Shown here in pieces: positions 45,997 to 55,063 of a stretch of DNA of 64,000 bases. Below the pieces are notes generated by a model. The model was not told the DNA's origin. It saw only the letters and a program-made list of their open reading frames with translations, and ran no database searches. Source of the stretch: Metabacillus sp. KUDC1714 (GTDB lineage Bacteria > Bacillota > Bacilli > Bacillales > Bacillaceae); NCBI RefSeq assembly GCF_014217835.1, contig NZ_CP055263.1:3599501-3663500 (forward strand), in the 5' to 3' direction. The translations under genes were made by a program, and so were the position numbers. Each line of letters opens with the position of its first letter. Position 1 is the first letter of the stretch.

Positions 45997-46743
45997 ATGA
46001 GTTTTTTGGTTATAGACGGAGTGACATATAGCTACGAGAATAAAAAACAGATTATCAAAGATACTACTTGGAAAATAAAAGAAGGAGAATTTCATAGCTT
46101 ATTAGGTAGAAGTGGCTGTGGGAAGACAACCTTATTAAAAATTGCTTCAGGACTTTTGCAACCCGACCAAGGAGCAGTATTTTTACAAGGTGAGAAAGTA
46201 TTTAAGCCATCCCCTGAGGTTGGGTTTGTTTTCCAAGCCCCTACTTTATTGGAGTGGAAGACAGTCATTGACAATGTCCTCTTGCCTATTTCACTTAAAA
46301 GAAAGCCAACGATAGAGGAATGTGAAAGAGCAAGCTCTATATTAAAAATAATGAAGCTTGATGATTACCACACACACTATCCAACAGAGCTTTCGGGTGG
46401 GCAGCAAAGTAGGGTTGCGATAGCACGTGCTCTTATTAAAAATCCATCCATGTTATTTTTGGACGAGCCCTTTGCTGCACTTGACGCGATGACAAGAGAG
46501 GAACTACAGGACGATCTGTTAACTCTTTGTCAAAACCATATGATAACCGTGCTGTTTATTACACACGATATTTCAGAAGCGGTTTACTTATCTGATCATG
46601 TTGCAGTAATGATAGATGGCCAAATTGCTTATGATCTCAAGGTGACATTACCAAAGACACGTAAGGGTGAGAATAGATATAGTTCAACCTTTAACGCACT
46701 TTGTTTAACTGTACGAAATGTTATGAATGGAGGAATGACATGA
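45997..46743 (+). CDS. ABC transporter ATPase (SsuB/TauB/ThiZ type)
   Basis: 248 residues from ATG 45997, after AGGGGATGAC. Walker A GRSGCGKTT, signature LSGGQQSRVAIARAL and Walker B LFLDEPFAALD place it in the nitrate/sulfonate/taurine family, which includes the thiamine-pyrimidine transporter ThiXYZ. It is coupled to its permease (four-base overlap), and lies inside the TPP-controlled operon. It should energise uptake of a thiamine-related compound. Confidence 0.9.
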   Translation: MSFLVIDGVTYSYENKKQIIKDTTWKIKEGEFHSLLGRSGCGKTTLLKIASGLLQPDQGAVFLQGEKVFKPSPEVGFVFQAPTLLEWKTVIDNVLLPISLKRKPTIEECERASSILKIMKLDDYHTHYPTELSGGQQSRVAIARALIKNPSMLFLDEPFAALDAMTREELQDDLLTLCQNHMITVLFITHDISEAVYLSDHVAVMIDGQIAYDLKVTLPKTRKGENRYSSTFNALCLTVRNVMNGGMT

Positions 46744-47495
46744 AGAGCTATCGTTTTTATTCATTTCTCCTATTCCTTTGTTTGATCATTGGTTGGGAGT
46801 TTGCGGCAAGCTCGATGTCAGAGTTAGTTTTACCAGCGCCTTCCGTTGTTCTTGTTGTCCTATGGGAAGGATTAACAACTGGGTATTTATTGCCACATAT
46901 CTATCGAACAACTCTGGAAGTCTGTCTCGGCCTATTTTTCGGAACTGCTTTAGGTCTTCTAACAGGTATTTTAATGGGGGAAGTTGACTTTTTACGTCGG
47001 ATTCTACTCCCATATGTTATCGCGACTCAAGCTGTTCCGAAGTTAGCCCTGGCACCATTGTTTATTTTATGGTTTGGATTCGGGATGACATCAAAGGTTG
47101 TGATTACAGCACTTATTTGTTTTTTTCCCTTACTTGAAAATACGATTACGTCTATTCAACAGACAGAATCAAACAAGAAAGAGTTGTTTCGTGTATTAGA
47201 CGCAACGCGATGGCAAACATTGATCCATCTTAAAATCCCAGCCGGTTTGCCAGGGATTATGGCAGGATTTCGTGTCGCAGTTGTATTAGCTATTGTCGGG
47301 GCAGTGGTTGGTGAATTTATTGGTGGGAGTGAAGGGTTAGGAGCGATGATTGTTGCTTCTCAAGGAATGATGGATACGCCACTTATGTTTGCTGTACTTA
47401 TCTTACTTACTGCTCTAGGAATGATTCTATATGAGTTCGTGAACATAATAGAAAAATGGTTTTTAAGACCATATACAAAGGAGAAAAAAAGATGA
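46740..47495 (+). CDS. ABC transporter permease (SsuC/ThiX type)
   Basis: 251 residues from ATG 46740, directly behind GGAGGAATGAC and overlapping the ATPase stop. Six helices are visible, with the coupling-loop motif KKELFRVLDATRWQTLIHLKIPAGLPG, the EAA-type segment of this family. Its stop overlaps the start of the binding-protein gene (ATGA). With its neighbours it forms a complete importer. Confidence 0.9.
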   Translation: MKSYRFYSFLLFLCLIIGWEFAASSMSELVLPAPSVVLVVLWEGLTTGYLLPHIYRTTLEVCLGLFFGTALGLLTGILMGEVDFLRRILLPYVIATQAVPKLALAPLFILWFGFGMTSKVVITALICFFPLLENTITSIQQTESNKKELFRVLDATRWQTLIHLKIPAGLPGIMAGFRVAVVLAIVGAVVGEFIGGSEGLGAMIVASQGMMDTPLMFAVLILLTALGMILYEFVNIIEKWFLRPYTKEKKR

Positions 47496-48511
47496 GATTT
47501 AGACTAGTTTGTATGGTTGTTTTAATAGGCTTACTTACATTATTAACTGCATGTAATCAAGATTCAACTTTAAAAAAAGAAACACCACCAAAAGAAAAAA
47601 CAAACGAGAATATTCGTGTGGCTAGCTGGAGTCAACCGATTACTGAACAAACTAACCTATTAGTTGATGAAGAGAAACATTTTTTCGAGGAACAAGGGCT
47701 AAATATGACATTTATTCCAGGTGCTGGTGGAGGGGATGCGATAAAAAATATCCTTTCTAGGAAAGCCGATATTGCCTTTACAGATCCTGGTTCGCTTTTC
47801 TTTGCTTTAGACAAAGGCGAAAAACTGAGAGTAATCTACAATATTTATCCGCAAAACGTCTTTAATATCGTGTCATTAAAAGAAAAAAACATCACAAAAC
47901 CAGAAGACTTAAAAGGGAAAACCATCGGAGTATATAGTCTCTCGAGTGGTACAAGGCAAAATCTACTGGTACTGTTACACGAAGCTGGCTTAACCGAAGA
48001 GGATGTTAAAATTGTTGAAACAGGTCTGTTGAATTTTGCGCCATTAATGCAAGGCCAAGTCGATGCAACAGCTGCTACAGACACAGGTCTTTATACTGGT
48101 AAACAAAAGGGCCTTGGAGATGTAAATGTGATGGAGGTAAAAGATTACTTGAATTTTCCAAGTGATGTATTTGTTGTGACTGAGGAGACATATCAGGAGA
48201 AAAAAGAGCTTTTGCAAAAGTTTTTAATAGGATATAAGAATAGTGCTGAATGGATGATAGAAAACCCAAATGAAGCAGCAACACTGGCTGTTAAACATGC
48301 AATTGATGGTAAGGCCGAAGAAAATAATTTAGAGATCATTAAAATCCGAAAAGCATCAAGCGTCTCTCCGACAACAGATGAAAGAGGCCTTGGTGCTTTT
48401 GATCGTGATGTCCTTCAAGAAGCGGCAGATGCGTATCAAAGATTAGGCTTGATTGAGAATAAACTAGATATTGAAGGGATTGTAAGTGAAGAACTTCTTC
48501 CAAAGAAATAA
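47492..48511 (+). CDS. Substrate-binding lipoprotein (NMT1/ThiY-like)
   Basis: 339 residues from ATG 47492 behind AAAGGAG. The N-terminus is a lipoprotein signal with lipobox LLTAC (Cys near residue 22), then a charged linker. The binding fold starts RVASWSQPITEQTNLLVDEE and contains the NMT1/THI5-like GAGGGDAIKNILSRKADIAF and PEDLKGKTIGVYSLSSGTRQN. Proteins of this fold bind pyrimidine precursors of thiamine, sulfonates or nitrate. In this operon a thiamine fragment is expected, but its identity is not readable. Confidence 0.88.
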   Translation: MRFRLVCMVVLIGLLTLLTACNQDSTLKKETPPKEKTNENIRVASWSQPITEQTNLLVDEEKHFFEEQGLNMTFIPGAGGGDAIKNILSRKADIAFTDPGSLFFALDKGEKLRVIYNIYPQNVFNIVSLKEKNITKPEDLKGKTIGVYSLSSGTRQNLLVLLHEAGLTEEDVKIVETGLLNFAPLMQGQVDATAATDTGLYTGKQKGLGDVNVMEVKDYLNFPSDVFVVTEETYQEKKELLQKFLIGYKNSAEWMIENPNEAATLAVKHAIDGKAEENNLEIIKIRKASSVSPTTDERGLGAFDRDVLQEAADAYQRLGLIENKLDIEGIVSEELLPKK

Positions 48512-48525
48512 TGGGGTGAGATCAA

Positions 48526-49293
48526 ATGAAGTTTGAAAGCAAAGTAATCCTTGTTACTGGGTCAAGTCGTGGGATTGGTGCTTCCCTTGCCCGTGGATTT
48601 GCCAGAGAAGGAGGTACGGTTGTTGTAAACTATTTGCAAAATAAAACAGCTGCTGAGGATGTTGTTTCTTCATGTATTGATCTTGGCGGAGATTCCTGGG
48701 CAATCCAAGCCGATGTCACGTCAGAGCAAGCTGTTATTGAGATGGTAGATGAAATCATCCTAGAAACTGGGAAAATTGATGTGGTCGTAAACAATGCGTT
48801 TAAACCATTTGTGTTTGATCCAGATCAACGTAAGTTGGCGTGGCAATTAACTTGGGAGGATTATCAAGGACAGATCAATGGAGCAGTTCGCTCTACCCAT
48901 AACGTTTGTCAAGCTGTTATACCTGGAATGAAAAAACAAAGCCAAGGGAGCATAATCAATATGGTAAGTAATTTAGTAGAAAGACCAATTATTCCATATC
49001 CAGAGTATACAACAGCGAAATCAGCTCTAGTAGGTTATAGTAAAAATTTAGCAGCAGAACTAGGGTCCTTCGGAATTCGCGTGAATTGTGTTGCTCCAGG
49101 CCTCGTTTATCCGACTGATGCAAGCCGCTATACGAAGGAAGAAGTAAAAGAAATGATTATCTCTCAAACTCCGTTAAGACGACTAGCATCTCCAAGTGAT
49201 ATAGAAGGACCTGTCTTATTTTTAGCATCAAAATGGAGCAAGTTTATGACAGGCCAGACGCTTTATGTAGATGGCGGACTTGTCATGAAGTGA
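48526..49293 (+). CDS. SDR-family NAD(P)-dependent oxidoreductase
   Basis: 255 residues from ATG 48526, after GGGGTGAG. The classical SDR signature is complete: TGSSRGIG cofactor loop, VVNNAF, catalytic Ser in NMVSN, YPEYTTAKSAL with the Tyr-x-x-x-Lys, and the C-terminal DGGLVMK. Fatty-acid FabG-like enzymes share this layout. In the operon it follows the LuxE/LuxC carboxylate-reductase pair and the importer, so it may reduce the resulting aldehyde to the alcohol that ThiM or ThiD phosphorylates. That role is inference. Confidence 0.9.
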   Translation: MKFESKVILVTGSSRGIGASLARGFAREGGTVVVNYLQNKTAAEDVVSSCIDLGGDSWAIQADVTSEQAVIEMVDEIILETGKIDVVVNNAFKPFVFDPDQRKLAWQLTWEDYQGQINGAVRSTHNVCQAVIPGMKKQSQGSIINMVSNLVERPIIPYPEYTTAKSALVGYSKNLAAELGSFGIRVNCVAPGLVYPTDASRYTKEEVKEMIISQTPLRRLASPSDIEGPVLFLASKWSKFMTGQTLYVDGGLVMK

Positions 49294-49318
49294 AAAAATA
49301 ATGGAAGGATGAAAAGAA

Positions 49319-50125
49319 ATGAGTAATGAGCAAATCGTGAATACATTGGAAAAAGTGAGACAGCAAAATCCGCTTGTCCATAATATAACGAATGTAGTGG
49401 TAACAAACTTTACTGCAAACGGTCTTTTAGCATTAGGAGCATCACCTGTAATGGCATATGCAAAGGAAGAAGTTGCAGATATGGCAAAGATTGCAGGGGC
49501 ACTCGTTTTGAATATTGGTACATTAACACAGGCAGAAATTGAGGCAATGCTGATCGCAGGAAAATCGGCAAATGAGCATAACGTACCGGTCATTTTCGAT
49601 CCTGTTGGTGCAGGTGCGACACCTTTTCGAACAGAAACAGCACGACGTATTGTAGGGGAACTATCAATTTCAATCCTTAGAGGAAATGCCGCAGAAATCG
49701 CTAATGTCATTGGTGAAGAATGGACTATTAAGGGCGTGGATGCTGGAGAAGGAACGGGGAATACGATTGAATTAGCACAAACAGCTGCAAGTAAGCTAAA
49801 TATTACAGTTATTATTACCGGGAAGGATGATGTGGTTACAGATGGGCAAAACACATATATCGTTCACAATGGCCACTCCATTTTAACTAAAGTAACTGGA
49901 ACTGGGTGTTTACTAAGTTCCGTAATCGGTGCCTTTGCAGCTGTAGAAAAAGACTCACTACATGCATCTGTTGCAGCTCTTACAACGTATGGTGTTGCTG
50001 CTGAGATTGCTGCAAATCAAATAGAAGAAGCAGGTCCGGGGAGCTTTCAAATTGAATTTTTAAATCAATTATCCAACGTTTCTTCTGAAGATATAAGGGA
50101 GCTTGGCAAGATCACTCAACTGTAA
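49319..50125 (+). CDS. thiM: Hydroxyethylthiazole kinase
   Basis: 268 residues from ATG 49319, preceded by GGAAGGATG. The ribokinase-like ThiM pattern is intact: [20 protein letters not shown] at the N-terminus, [11 protein letters not shown] and TGTGCLLSS with the conserved Cys. It phosphorylates 4-methyl-5-(2-hydroxyethyl)thiazole for salvage into thiamine. It lies 25 bp after the SDR gene. Confidence 0.95.
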   Translation: MSNEQIVNTLEKVRQQNPLVHNITNVVVTNFTANGLLALGASPVMAYAKEEVADMAKIAGALVLNIGTLTQAEIEAMLIAGKSANEHNVPVIFDPVGAGATPFRTETARRIVGELSISILRGNAAEIANVIGEEWTIKGVDAGEGTGNTIELAQTAASKLNITVIITGKDDVVTDGQNTYIVHNGHSILTKVTGTGCLLSSVIGAFAAVEKDSLHASVAALTTYGVAAEIAANQIEEAGPGSFQIEFLNQLSNVSSEDIRELGKITQL

Positions 50126-50147
50126 TAGAAATGAGGAGAGAATGAAA

Positions 50148-50963
50148 ATGGCGATTAATAAGGCACTAACAATTGCGGGTTCAGATAGTGGTGGAGGTGC
50201 TGGAATCCAAGCTGATTTGAAAACCTTTCAAGAATTAAATGTGTTTGGAATGTCGGTAATTACTGCTGTTACTGCACAAAATACGCTTGGTGTTCATGGC
50301 GTATATCCTCTATCTGTCGAAGCGGTCATAAATCAAATAGAAGCAATCGGAACAGATCTTGGAACCAATGCAGTAAAAACAGGAATGCTGTTTAGTAGTG
50401 AAATTATAGAGGCAGTCTCAAATTGTATAAAAAAATTCAAATGGGAAAATGTTATTGTTGATCCCGTTATGATTGCAAAGGGTGGAGCATCATTACTTCA
50501 AAATGAAGCAGTAACCGCGTTGAAAAAACATCTGTTACCGCTTGCTATGGTGATTACACCTAACATTCCCGAAGCTGAAGTGTTAGCAGATATGAGTATT
50601 CATACATTGGATGATCGAATGGAAGCTGCAAAAAGGCTTCATCAGCTAGGTACTAAATATGTCATCATTAAAGGCGGACATGGTGAAGAGGAAGAATTAA
50701 TAGACCTTTTATATAACGGTGAAGAGTTTTCCTATTTTACAGGTAAACGAATAACTACGAAAAATACACATGGAACAGGATGTACGTTTGCAGCAGCTGT
50801 TACCGCAGAGATCGCAAAAGGAAACTCAGTTCAAGGTGCGGTTGAAATAGCTAAAAGCTTTATCCAGGCTGCAATTGAATATGATTTAGAACTTGGAAAT
50901 GGTCATGGTCCAACAAATCACTGGGCGTATCAAAAGCGAGAACACTCCACGATTCGTCAGTAA
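50148..50963 (+). CDS. thiD: Hydroxymethylpyrimidine (phosphate) kinase
   Basis: 271 residues from ATG 50148, nine bases after GGAG; ATG 50142 lies only three bases from it. The ThiD signatures are TIAGSDSGGGAGIQADLKTF, DPVMIAKGG, TPNIPEAE and THGTGCTFAAAV. It phosphorylates HMP and HMP-P to HMP-PP. The gene is 22 bp after thiM and 8 bp before thiE. Some ThiD-like enzymes are pyridoxal kinases, but the thi context settles the assignment. Confidence 0.94.
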   Translation: MAINKALTIAGSDSGGGAGIQADLKTFQELNVFGMSVITAVTAQNTLGVHGVYPLSVEAVINQIEAIGTDLGTNAVKTGMLFSSEIIEAVSNCIKKFKWENVIVDPVMIAKGGASLLQNEAVTALKKHLLPLAMVITPNIPEAEVLADMSIHTLDDRMEAAKRLHQLGTKYVIIKGGHGEEEELIDLLYNGEEFSYFTGKRITTKNTHGTGCTFAAAVTAEIAKGNSVQGAVEIAKSFIQAAIEYDLELGNGHGPTNHWAYQKREHSTIRQ

Positions 50964-50971
50964 AGGAGAGA

Positions 50972-51637
50972 ATGTTTTTGACTAGAATTGCAAAAAAAGA
51001 TATGCGTGATTTGCTTCGATTATATTTTATAATGGGCAGTAATAATTGCCAATCGGACCCTAAACACGTGCTAGAACAAGCAATCAAAGGTGGAATTTCG
51101 TTATTCCAGTTTAGAGAAAAAGGAAACGCTGCTTTTTCTGGTGAAGAAAAGTACCACTTTGCCAAGGAATTACAAAGCATTTGCAAAAAACATATGATTC
51201 CATTCATAGTTAACGATGATGTGGAGTTAGCCTTAGCACTTAATGCAGATGGTGTTCATATCGGTCAAGATGATGAATCAGCAGAAGCAGTCAGACGAAA
51301 GATTGGGGACAAAATTCTTGGGGTTTCTACTCATAATCTGTTAGAAGTTGAAAAAGCAATTGCCGAAGGAGCAGATTATGTAGGAATTGGTCCTATCTAT
51401 TCCACGGAAACAAAAGTGGATGCGAAAGCTGCTCAAGGTACGAAGCTAATTCTAGAGGTTCGAAACAAGGGTATAAATGTTCCTATCGTTGGGATTGGTG
51501 GGATTACCTCAGAAAATGCAGCTCCTGTAATGAAAAGTGGGGGTAACGGTGTATCAGTCATTACAACGATTAGTCTTTCAGCAGACCCAGCAAAAAGTGC
51601 TAGAGAACTGAAAGAATTAATTGACTCACTAGGTTAA
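50972..51637 (+). CDS. thiE: Thiamine phosphate synthase
   Basis: 221 residues from ATG 50972, after GGAGAGA; TTG 50978 has better spacing and is an alternative. The TIM-barrel motifs are QFREKG, VNDDVELALALNADGVHIGQDD, GVSTHN, GIGPIYSTETK and GIGGI. It joins HMP-PP and thiazole phosphate to thiamine phosphate. It ends the TPP-regulated operon and is followed by a terminator. With thiM and thiD the salvage branch is complete, while no de novo ring-forming gene is present. Confidence 0.95.
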   Translation: MFLTRIAKKDMRDLLRLYFIMGSNNCQSDPKHVLEQAIKGGISLFQFREKGNAAFSGEEKYHFAKELQSICKKHMIPFIVNDDVELALALNADGVHIGQDDESAEAVRRKIGDKILGVSTHNLLEVEKAIAEGADYVGIGPIYSTETKVDAKAAQGTKLILEVRNKGINVPIVGIGGITSENAAPVMKSGGNGVSVITTISLSADPAKSARELKELIDSLG

Positions 51638-51653
51638 ATATTAATAAAACGAA

Positions 51654-51688
51654 GACAGCATAACTTTAATTAGTGATGCTGTTTTTTT
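51654..51688 (+). terminator. Terminator of the thiamine operon
   Basis: ACAGCAT and ATGCTGT pair over a 14-base loop, followed by seven T. It lies 17 bp after the thiE stop. Confidence 0.85.
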
Positions 51689-51847
51689 ATGGAGGAATAT
51701 TGAGTATTGTAGTAGAAAGGTTTATACCATAAATTTATCATAGTTAAAAGTGACGAATTTAATAAAGACTCTGACAACTATCCTTAAAAATTGAACTGTC
51801 TTTTATCGTTGCAACGTAAAATAGTATAGAGAAAGTAGTGAACAAAG

Positions 51848-52618
51848 ATGATGCATCTTCCAATGACATTAACGAAATTAGTTAATGGCTACACATGGGA
51901 GCAGATAACGATCGGGCTCTCTGAATCGAAAACCTTCCTTTTGAAAACCAATAACCACAATCAATATTTAAAGATACAATCGATCAAGACAATTGAAAAT
52001 CTACAAGATGAAAAGAATCGCTTAGAGTGGTTACAGGGGAAGCTCCCTGTACCAAAGGTTCTTCATTATGAAAAAGATGAAGAAAATGAATACCTATTAC
52101 TTTCAGAAATAAAAGGAAAAGATGCCTCCAACCAATTCTATGAAAACAACTTACCGCAGTTAATGAAATTGTTGGCTATAGGTGTGAAAATGATGCATGG
52201 GATAAGCATCAAAGACTGCCCTTTTAATGAGAAATTAGAGAAAAAAGTAGAAGAAGCGAGGCGGAGAGTTAAGAATGGGCTTGTGGATGAAGAAGATTTT
52301 GATGAGAAAAGAAGTGGTAAAACAGCCAAGCAACTTTTTCAGGACCTTATCATAAAGAAACCTGTAAATGAGGAATTGGTCTTTACTCATGGCGACTATT
52401 GTCTTCCAAATATCATAATGGACAATGATAAAGTCAGTGGCTTTATTGATATGGGGCGAGCTGGAGTTGCTGATAGACATCAGGACTTGGCTTTGGCAAT
52501 AAGAAGTATAAGGTATAATTTTGGCGAAGAGATGGTTCCTTTTTTTCTAAATGAGTATGGTTATGAAGCTGATGAGACAAAAATCGAATATTATCAACTT
52601 TTAGATGAGTTTTATTGA
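51848..52618 (+). CDS. APH(3')-like aminoglycoside phosphotransferase family kinase
   Basis: 256 residues from ATG 51848. The kinase-like signature is complete: FLLKTNNHNQYLKI with the ATP-binding Lys, catalytic loop THGDYCLPN (Asp183) and GFIDMGRAGVADRHQDLAL with the metal-binding Asp. These are the motifs of APH(3') enzymes that phosphorylate kanamycin-type drugs. Chromosomal homologues in bacilli often have unknown natural substrates, so resistance is not proven. No mobile element flanks it. It is shortly followed by a GNAT gene. Confidence 0.85.
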   Translation: MMHLPMTLTKLVNGYTWEQITIGLSESKTFLLKTNNHNQYLKIQSIKTIENLQDEKNRLEWLQGKLPVPKVLHYEKDEENEYLLLSEIKGKDASNQFYENNLPQLMKLLAIGVKMMHGISIKDCPFNEKLEKKVEEARRRVKNGLVDEEDFDEKRSGKTAKQLFQDLIIKKPVNEELVFTHGDYCLPNIIMDNDKVSGFIDMGRAGVADRHQDLALAIRSIRYNFGEEMVPFFLNEYGYEADETKIEYYQLLDEFY

Positions 52619-52682
52619 CTAAGAGTAAATTTGGTTCCATTCAATCTATATCTGCATCGAGCTATAGGGGGTGTAAGGTAAC

Positions 52683-53363
52683 ATGTTTTCAGATCTAGAA
52701 CTAATGGAAATTCAGGCCGAGGTTTTATTTCAATATGATATATCTGGACGTATGGAACAAATAAATGATCCTCTAAAAATGAATGCTCCCTTATTCTTTC
52801 TTGGACGAACAAAAGATGGAAATGTTACAAAATTTCATTCAGCTCTATCTAATACGAAAATAGACGAGATAAAAAAAGTTATTGCTAAAGATTCAACAAA
52901 TGTTAACTTGTCTAAGCTAATCACAATACTCAAGAGCAGTACTCAATCTATAAGAAACTTATGGATTGGCCCTGCATATGTTTTTCCAGACAACATCAAT
53001 AGACCTTCTAGTGCTATAAGAATGACCAAGGAGAACAGACATTTACTTTTGGAAGGTTTCCCAACTATTTTTGAACAACTAGAGTGGAGACAACCATGCT
53101 TTGGCATAATAGAAGATGGGTTTGTTGTTTCAGTATGTTGTAGTGCGAGGAGAAGTTCATCAGCTGCAGAGGCAAGTGTGGAAACGATGGAAGAATTTCG
53201 AGGTAGAGGCTATGGTGTTCAAACTGCAATAGCATGGGCAAATGCATTGCAAGAGGAGGGGATTATTCCTTTGTATAGCACATCCTGGGACAATTTTTCT
53301 TCACAGACAATTGCAGGGAAATTAAAACTATATTCATATGGGGTAGACTTCCATATAAGCTAG
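52683..53363 (+). CDS. GNAT-family N-acetyltransferase
   Basis: 226 residues from ATG 52683, after GGGGGTGTAAGG. The acetyl-CoA site is EFRGRGYGVQTAIAWA near residue 175, with the preceding strand ASVETM and the later YSTSWDNFSSQTIAGKL. The first 120 residues are a separate region without recognised motif, as in some GNAT proteins of 220-260 residues. The acceptor is unknown. It may be co-transcribed with the APH-like gene 64 bp upstream. Confidence 0.8.
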   Translation: MFSDLELMEIQAEVLFQYDISGRMEQINDPLKMNAPLFFLGRTKDGNVTKFHSALSNTKIDEIKKVIAKDSTNVNLSKLITILKSSTQSIRNLWIGPAYVFPDNINRPSSAIRMTKENRHLLLEGFPTIFEQLEWRQPCFGIIEDGFVVSVCCSARRSSSAAEASVETMEEFRGRGYGVQTAIAWANALQEEGIIPLYSTSWDNFSSQTIAGKLKLYSYGVDFHIS

Positions 53364-53522
53364 AGAACAAAATCTACGAGAGAGATAAAAATAGTTTGCC
53401 TGGTGAAACTTTTTTGCACAAACATTACTAGTATAGAATAGTGAAACAAGATTGCTCTAGACCCACACGATTGTTACTTGTTATTATGTTCAAGTAATTG
53501 AAAAGTGGAGGCTCAAACATAA

Positions 53523-54392
53523 ATGGAAGAACAAAAATATAACGATTTAAAATTGGGTGAACGAGGGGTAATGATTAGTATCATTGCTTACATTTGTTTA
53601 TCCTCGTTGAAATTAATTGTCGGATACTCAGCAAATTCAGAAGCCCTAAAAGCCGATGGTTTAAATAATGCCACAGATATCATTGCCTCGGTAGCAGTTT
53701 TAATTGGACTTAAGGTATCACAAAAACCAGCTGATAAGGATCATCCTTATGGTCATTGGAAGGCAGAAACGGTTGCTTCAATGGTCGCATCGTTCATCAT
53801 GATTGTCGTAGGAATTCAAGTATTGTATGGAGCAATTTTATCTGTTTTTGCGAACGAGCATGAAGCTCCGGATTTAATTTCTGCATGGACAGGGATTTTT
53901 TGTGCAATCGTTATGTTTTTGGTTTATCGATATAACAAAAATTTAAGTAGAAAGATCAATAGCCAAGGATTAATGGCTGCTGCAAAAGATAATCTTTCAG
54001 ATGCGTTGGTAAGTATTGGAACAGTTATTGGGATAATTGGTTCACAATTCGCACTTCCTTGGCTAGACCCTTTAACAGCTGTAATCGTGGGATTACTTAT
54101 TTGTAAAACAGCATTGGATATTTTTCGTGATGCCTCTCATCATTTAACGGACGGTTATGATACAGATAAGATTCAGTCATATAAGGATACTGTTCTTTCT
54201 CAATATGGTGTTAAGGGTGTAAAAGATATTAAGGCGAGGAACTATGGGAATAATTCTGTCGTTGACATTGTCATCCTTGTGAACTCAAATCTAGGGATTC
54301 GCGATGCACATGATATTTCAACAAAAGTTGAAGAAGTCCTAAAAACCAAACATGGTGTTTATGACGTACATGTCCATGTTGAGCCTAATTAA
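53523..54392 (+). CDS. Cation diffusion facilitator (MneP/MneS-like)
   Basis: 289 residues from ATG 53523, after GTGGAGGC. Six helices and a cytosolic domain are visible. The metal-site residues are in EALKADGLNNATDI (helix 2) and KDNLSDALVSIGT (helix 5), and the HPYGHWKAE loop follows helix 2. This DxxxD pair in the LKLGERG group resembles the B. subtilis manganese exporters MneP and MneS. Manganese efflux is therefore likely, with zinc or iron possible. Confidence 0.88.
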   Translation: MEEQKYNDLKLGERGVMISIIAYICLSSLKLIVGYSANSEALKADGLNNATDIIASVAVLIGLKVSQKPADKDHPYGHWKAETVASMVASFIMIVVGIQVLYGAILSVFANEHEAPDLISAWTGIFCAIVMFLVYRYNKNLSRKINSQGLMAAAKDNLSDALVSIGTVIGIIGSQFALPWLDPLTAVIVGLLICKTALDIFRDASHHLTDGYDTDKIQSYKDTVLSQYGVKGVKDIKARNYGNNSVVDIVILVNSNLGIRDAHDISTKVEEVLKTKHGVYDVHVHVEPN

Positions 54393-54614
54393 TTGGATAT
54401 TGAAACAAAACATGAAATTCTAAAAAATAGTGAGCTAGACTGGACCCTAGTGCGTCTACCGTTTGTAGTTGAAGGACCATAGACAGGATACATAAAGGAA
54501 AATACTAGAGACGTGCCAAGTACCAAAATAATGAATGCTGACATTGCGCATTTTCTCATCCAGCAAATTCATGATAACAAGTATCTGTTGAAAACCCCTT
54601 TTATTGCGAATTAA
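54393..54614 (+). pseudogene. Remnant of an NAD(P)H-binding oxidoreductase (NmrA-like), C-terminal end
   Basis: One frame right after the CDF stop reads KHEILKNSELDWTLVRLPFV, then VEGP, a TAG at 54480, TGYIKENTRDVPSTKIMNAD, IAHFLIQQIHDNKYLLKTPF and a final stop. DWTLVRLP and the late AHFLIQQI are typical of the C-terminal half of NmrA/YwnB-type SDR proteins. The N-terminal Rossmann part is missing, and the internal stop confirms decay. Confidence 0.7.
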
Positions 54615-54805
54615 GGAAACAGTTTAAATGGCAAGGGTAAAGTAAAAACTTTAGAGTTTCTTTATGAGGAAAAGGTTTAAGGAAACAATTAATAGGGTTA
54701 TGTAGTGTCAATTTAGATGTTGCCTTAGAATAGAAAATTGAATATGGAGCACGATAATTATGGGGCAATTCTGTACCCGATTATAATTATTGGAGGCTAA
54801 TCCTT

Positions 54806-55051
54806 ATGGATCAAAATCAGCAACAGAAATTCCAACAAGCGCAACAAGATGTTCAAAAGGCTCATCAACAGCTTCAAACGGAAAATCAACAATTACTACA
54901 TGCTCAGCAGCAGGTCCAAACAGAAATTCATCAACTAAAACAAGCTCAACAAAAAGCTGAGCAAGAGCAACTCGACGTTCTAAATGCACAACAAAAACTC
55001 CAACAAGCACAAGCTACGGCAATGATCTATCAAAACAATCCACAACAATAA
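54806..55051 (+). CDS. Gln-rich coiled-coil small protein
   Basis: 81 residues from ATG 54806, after TGGAGGC. More than a third of the residues are Gln, in a regular QQ-heptad pattern (FQQAQQDVQKAHQQLQTE, QLLHAQQQVQTEIHQLKQ) that predicts one long helix. There is no signal or membrane segment. It has a clear ribosome site and its own terminator, so it is probably real. I know of no assigned function; low complexity makes homology statements unsafe. Confidence 0.65.
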   Translation: MDQNQQQKFQQAQQDVQKAHQQLQTENQQLLHAQQQVQTEIHQLKQAQQKAEQEQLDVLNAQQKLQQAQATAMIYQNNPQQ

Positions 55052-55063
55052 AATAAGAGCAGA

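Noticed and set aside
54806..55051. Tandem repeat or CRISPR-like array in the CAA-rich stretch
   Set aside because: The periodicity comes from Gln codons of one reading frame; there are no regular repeats and spacers.
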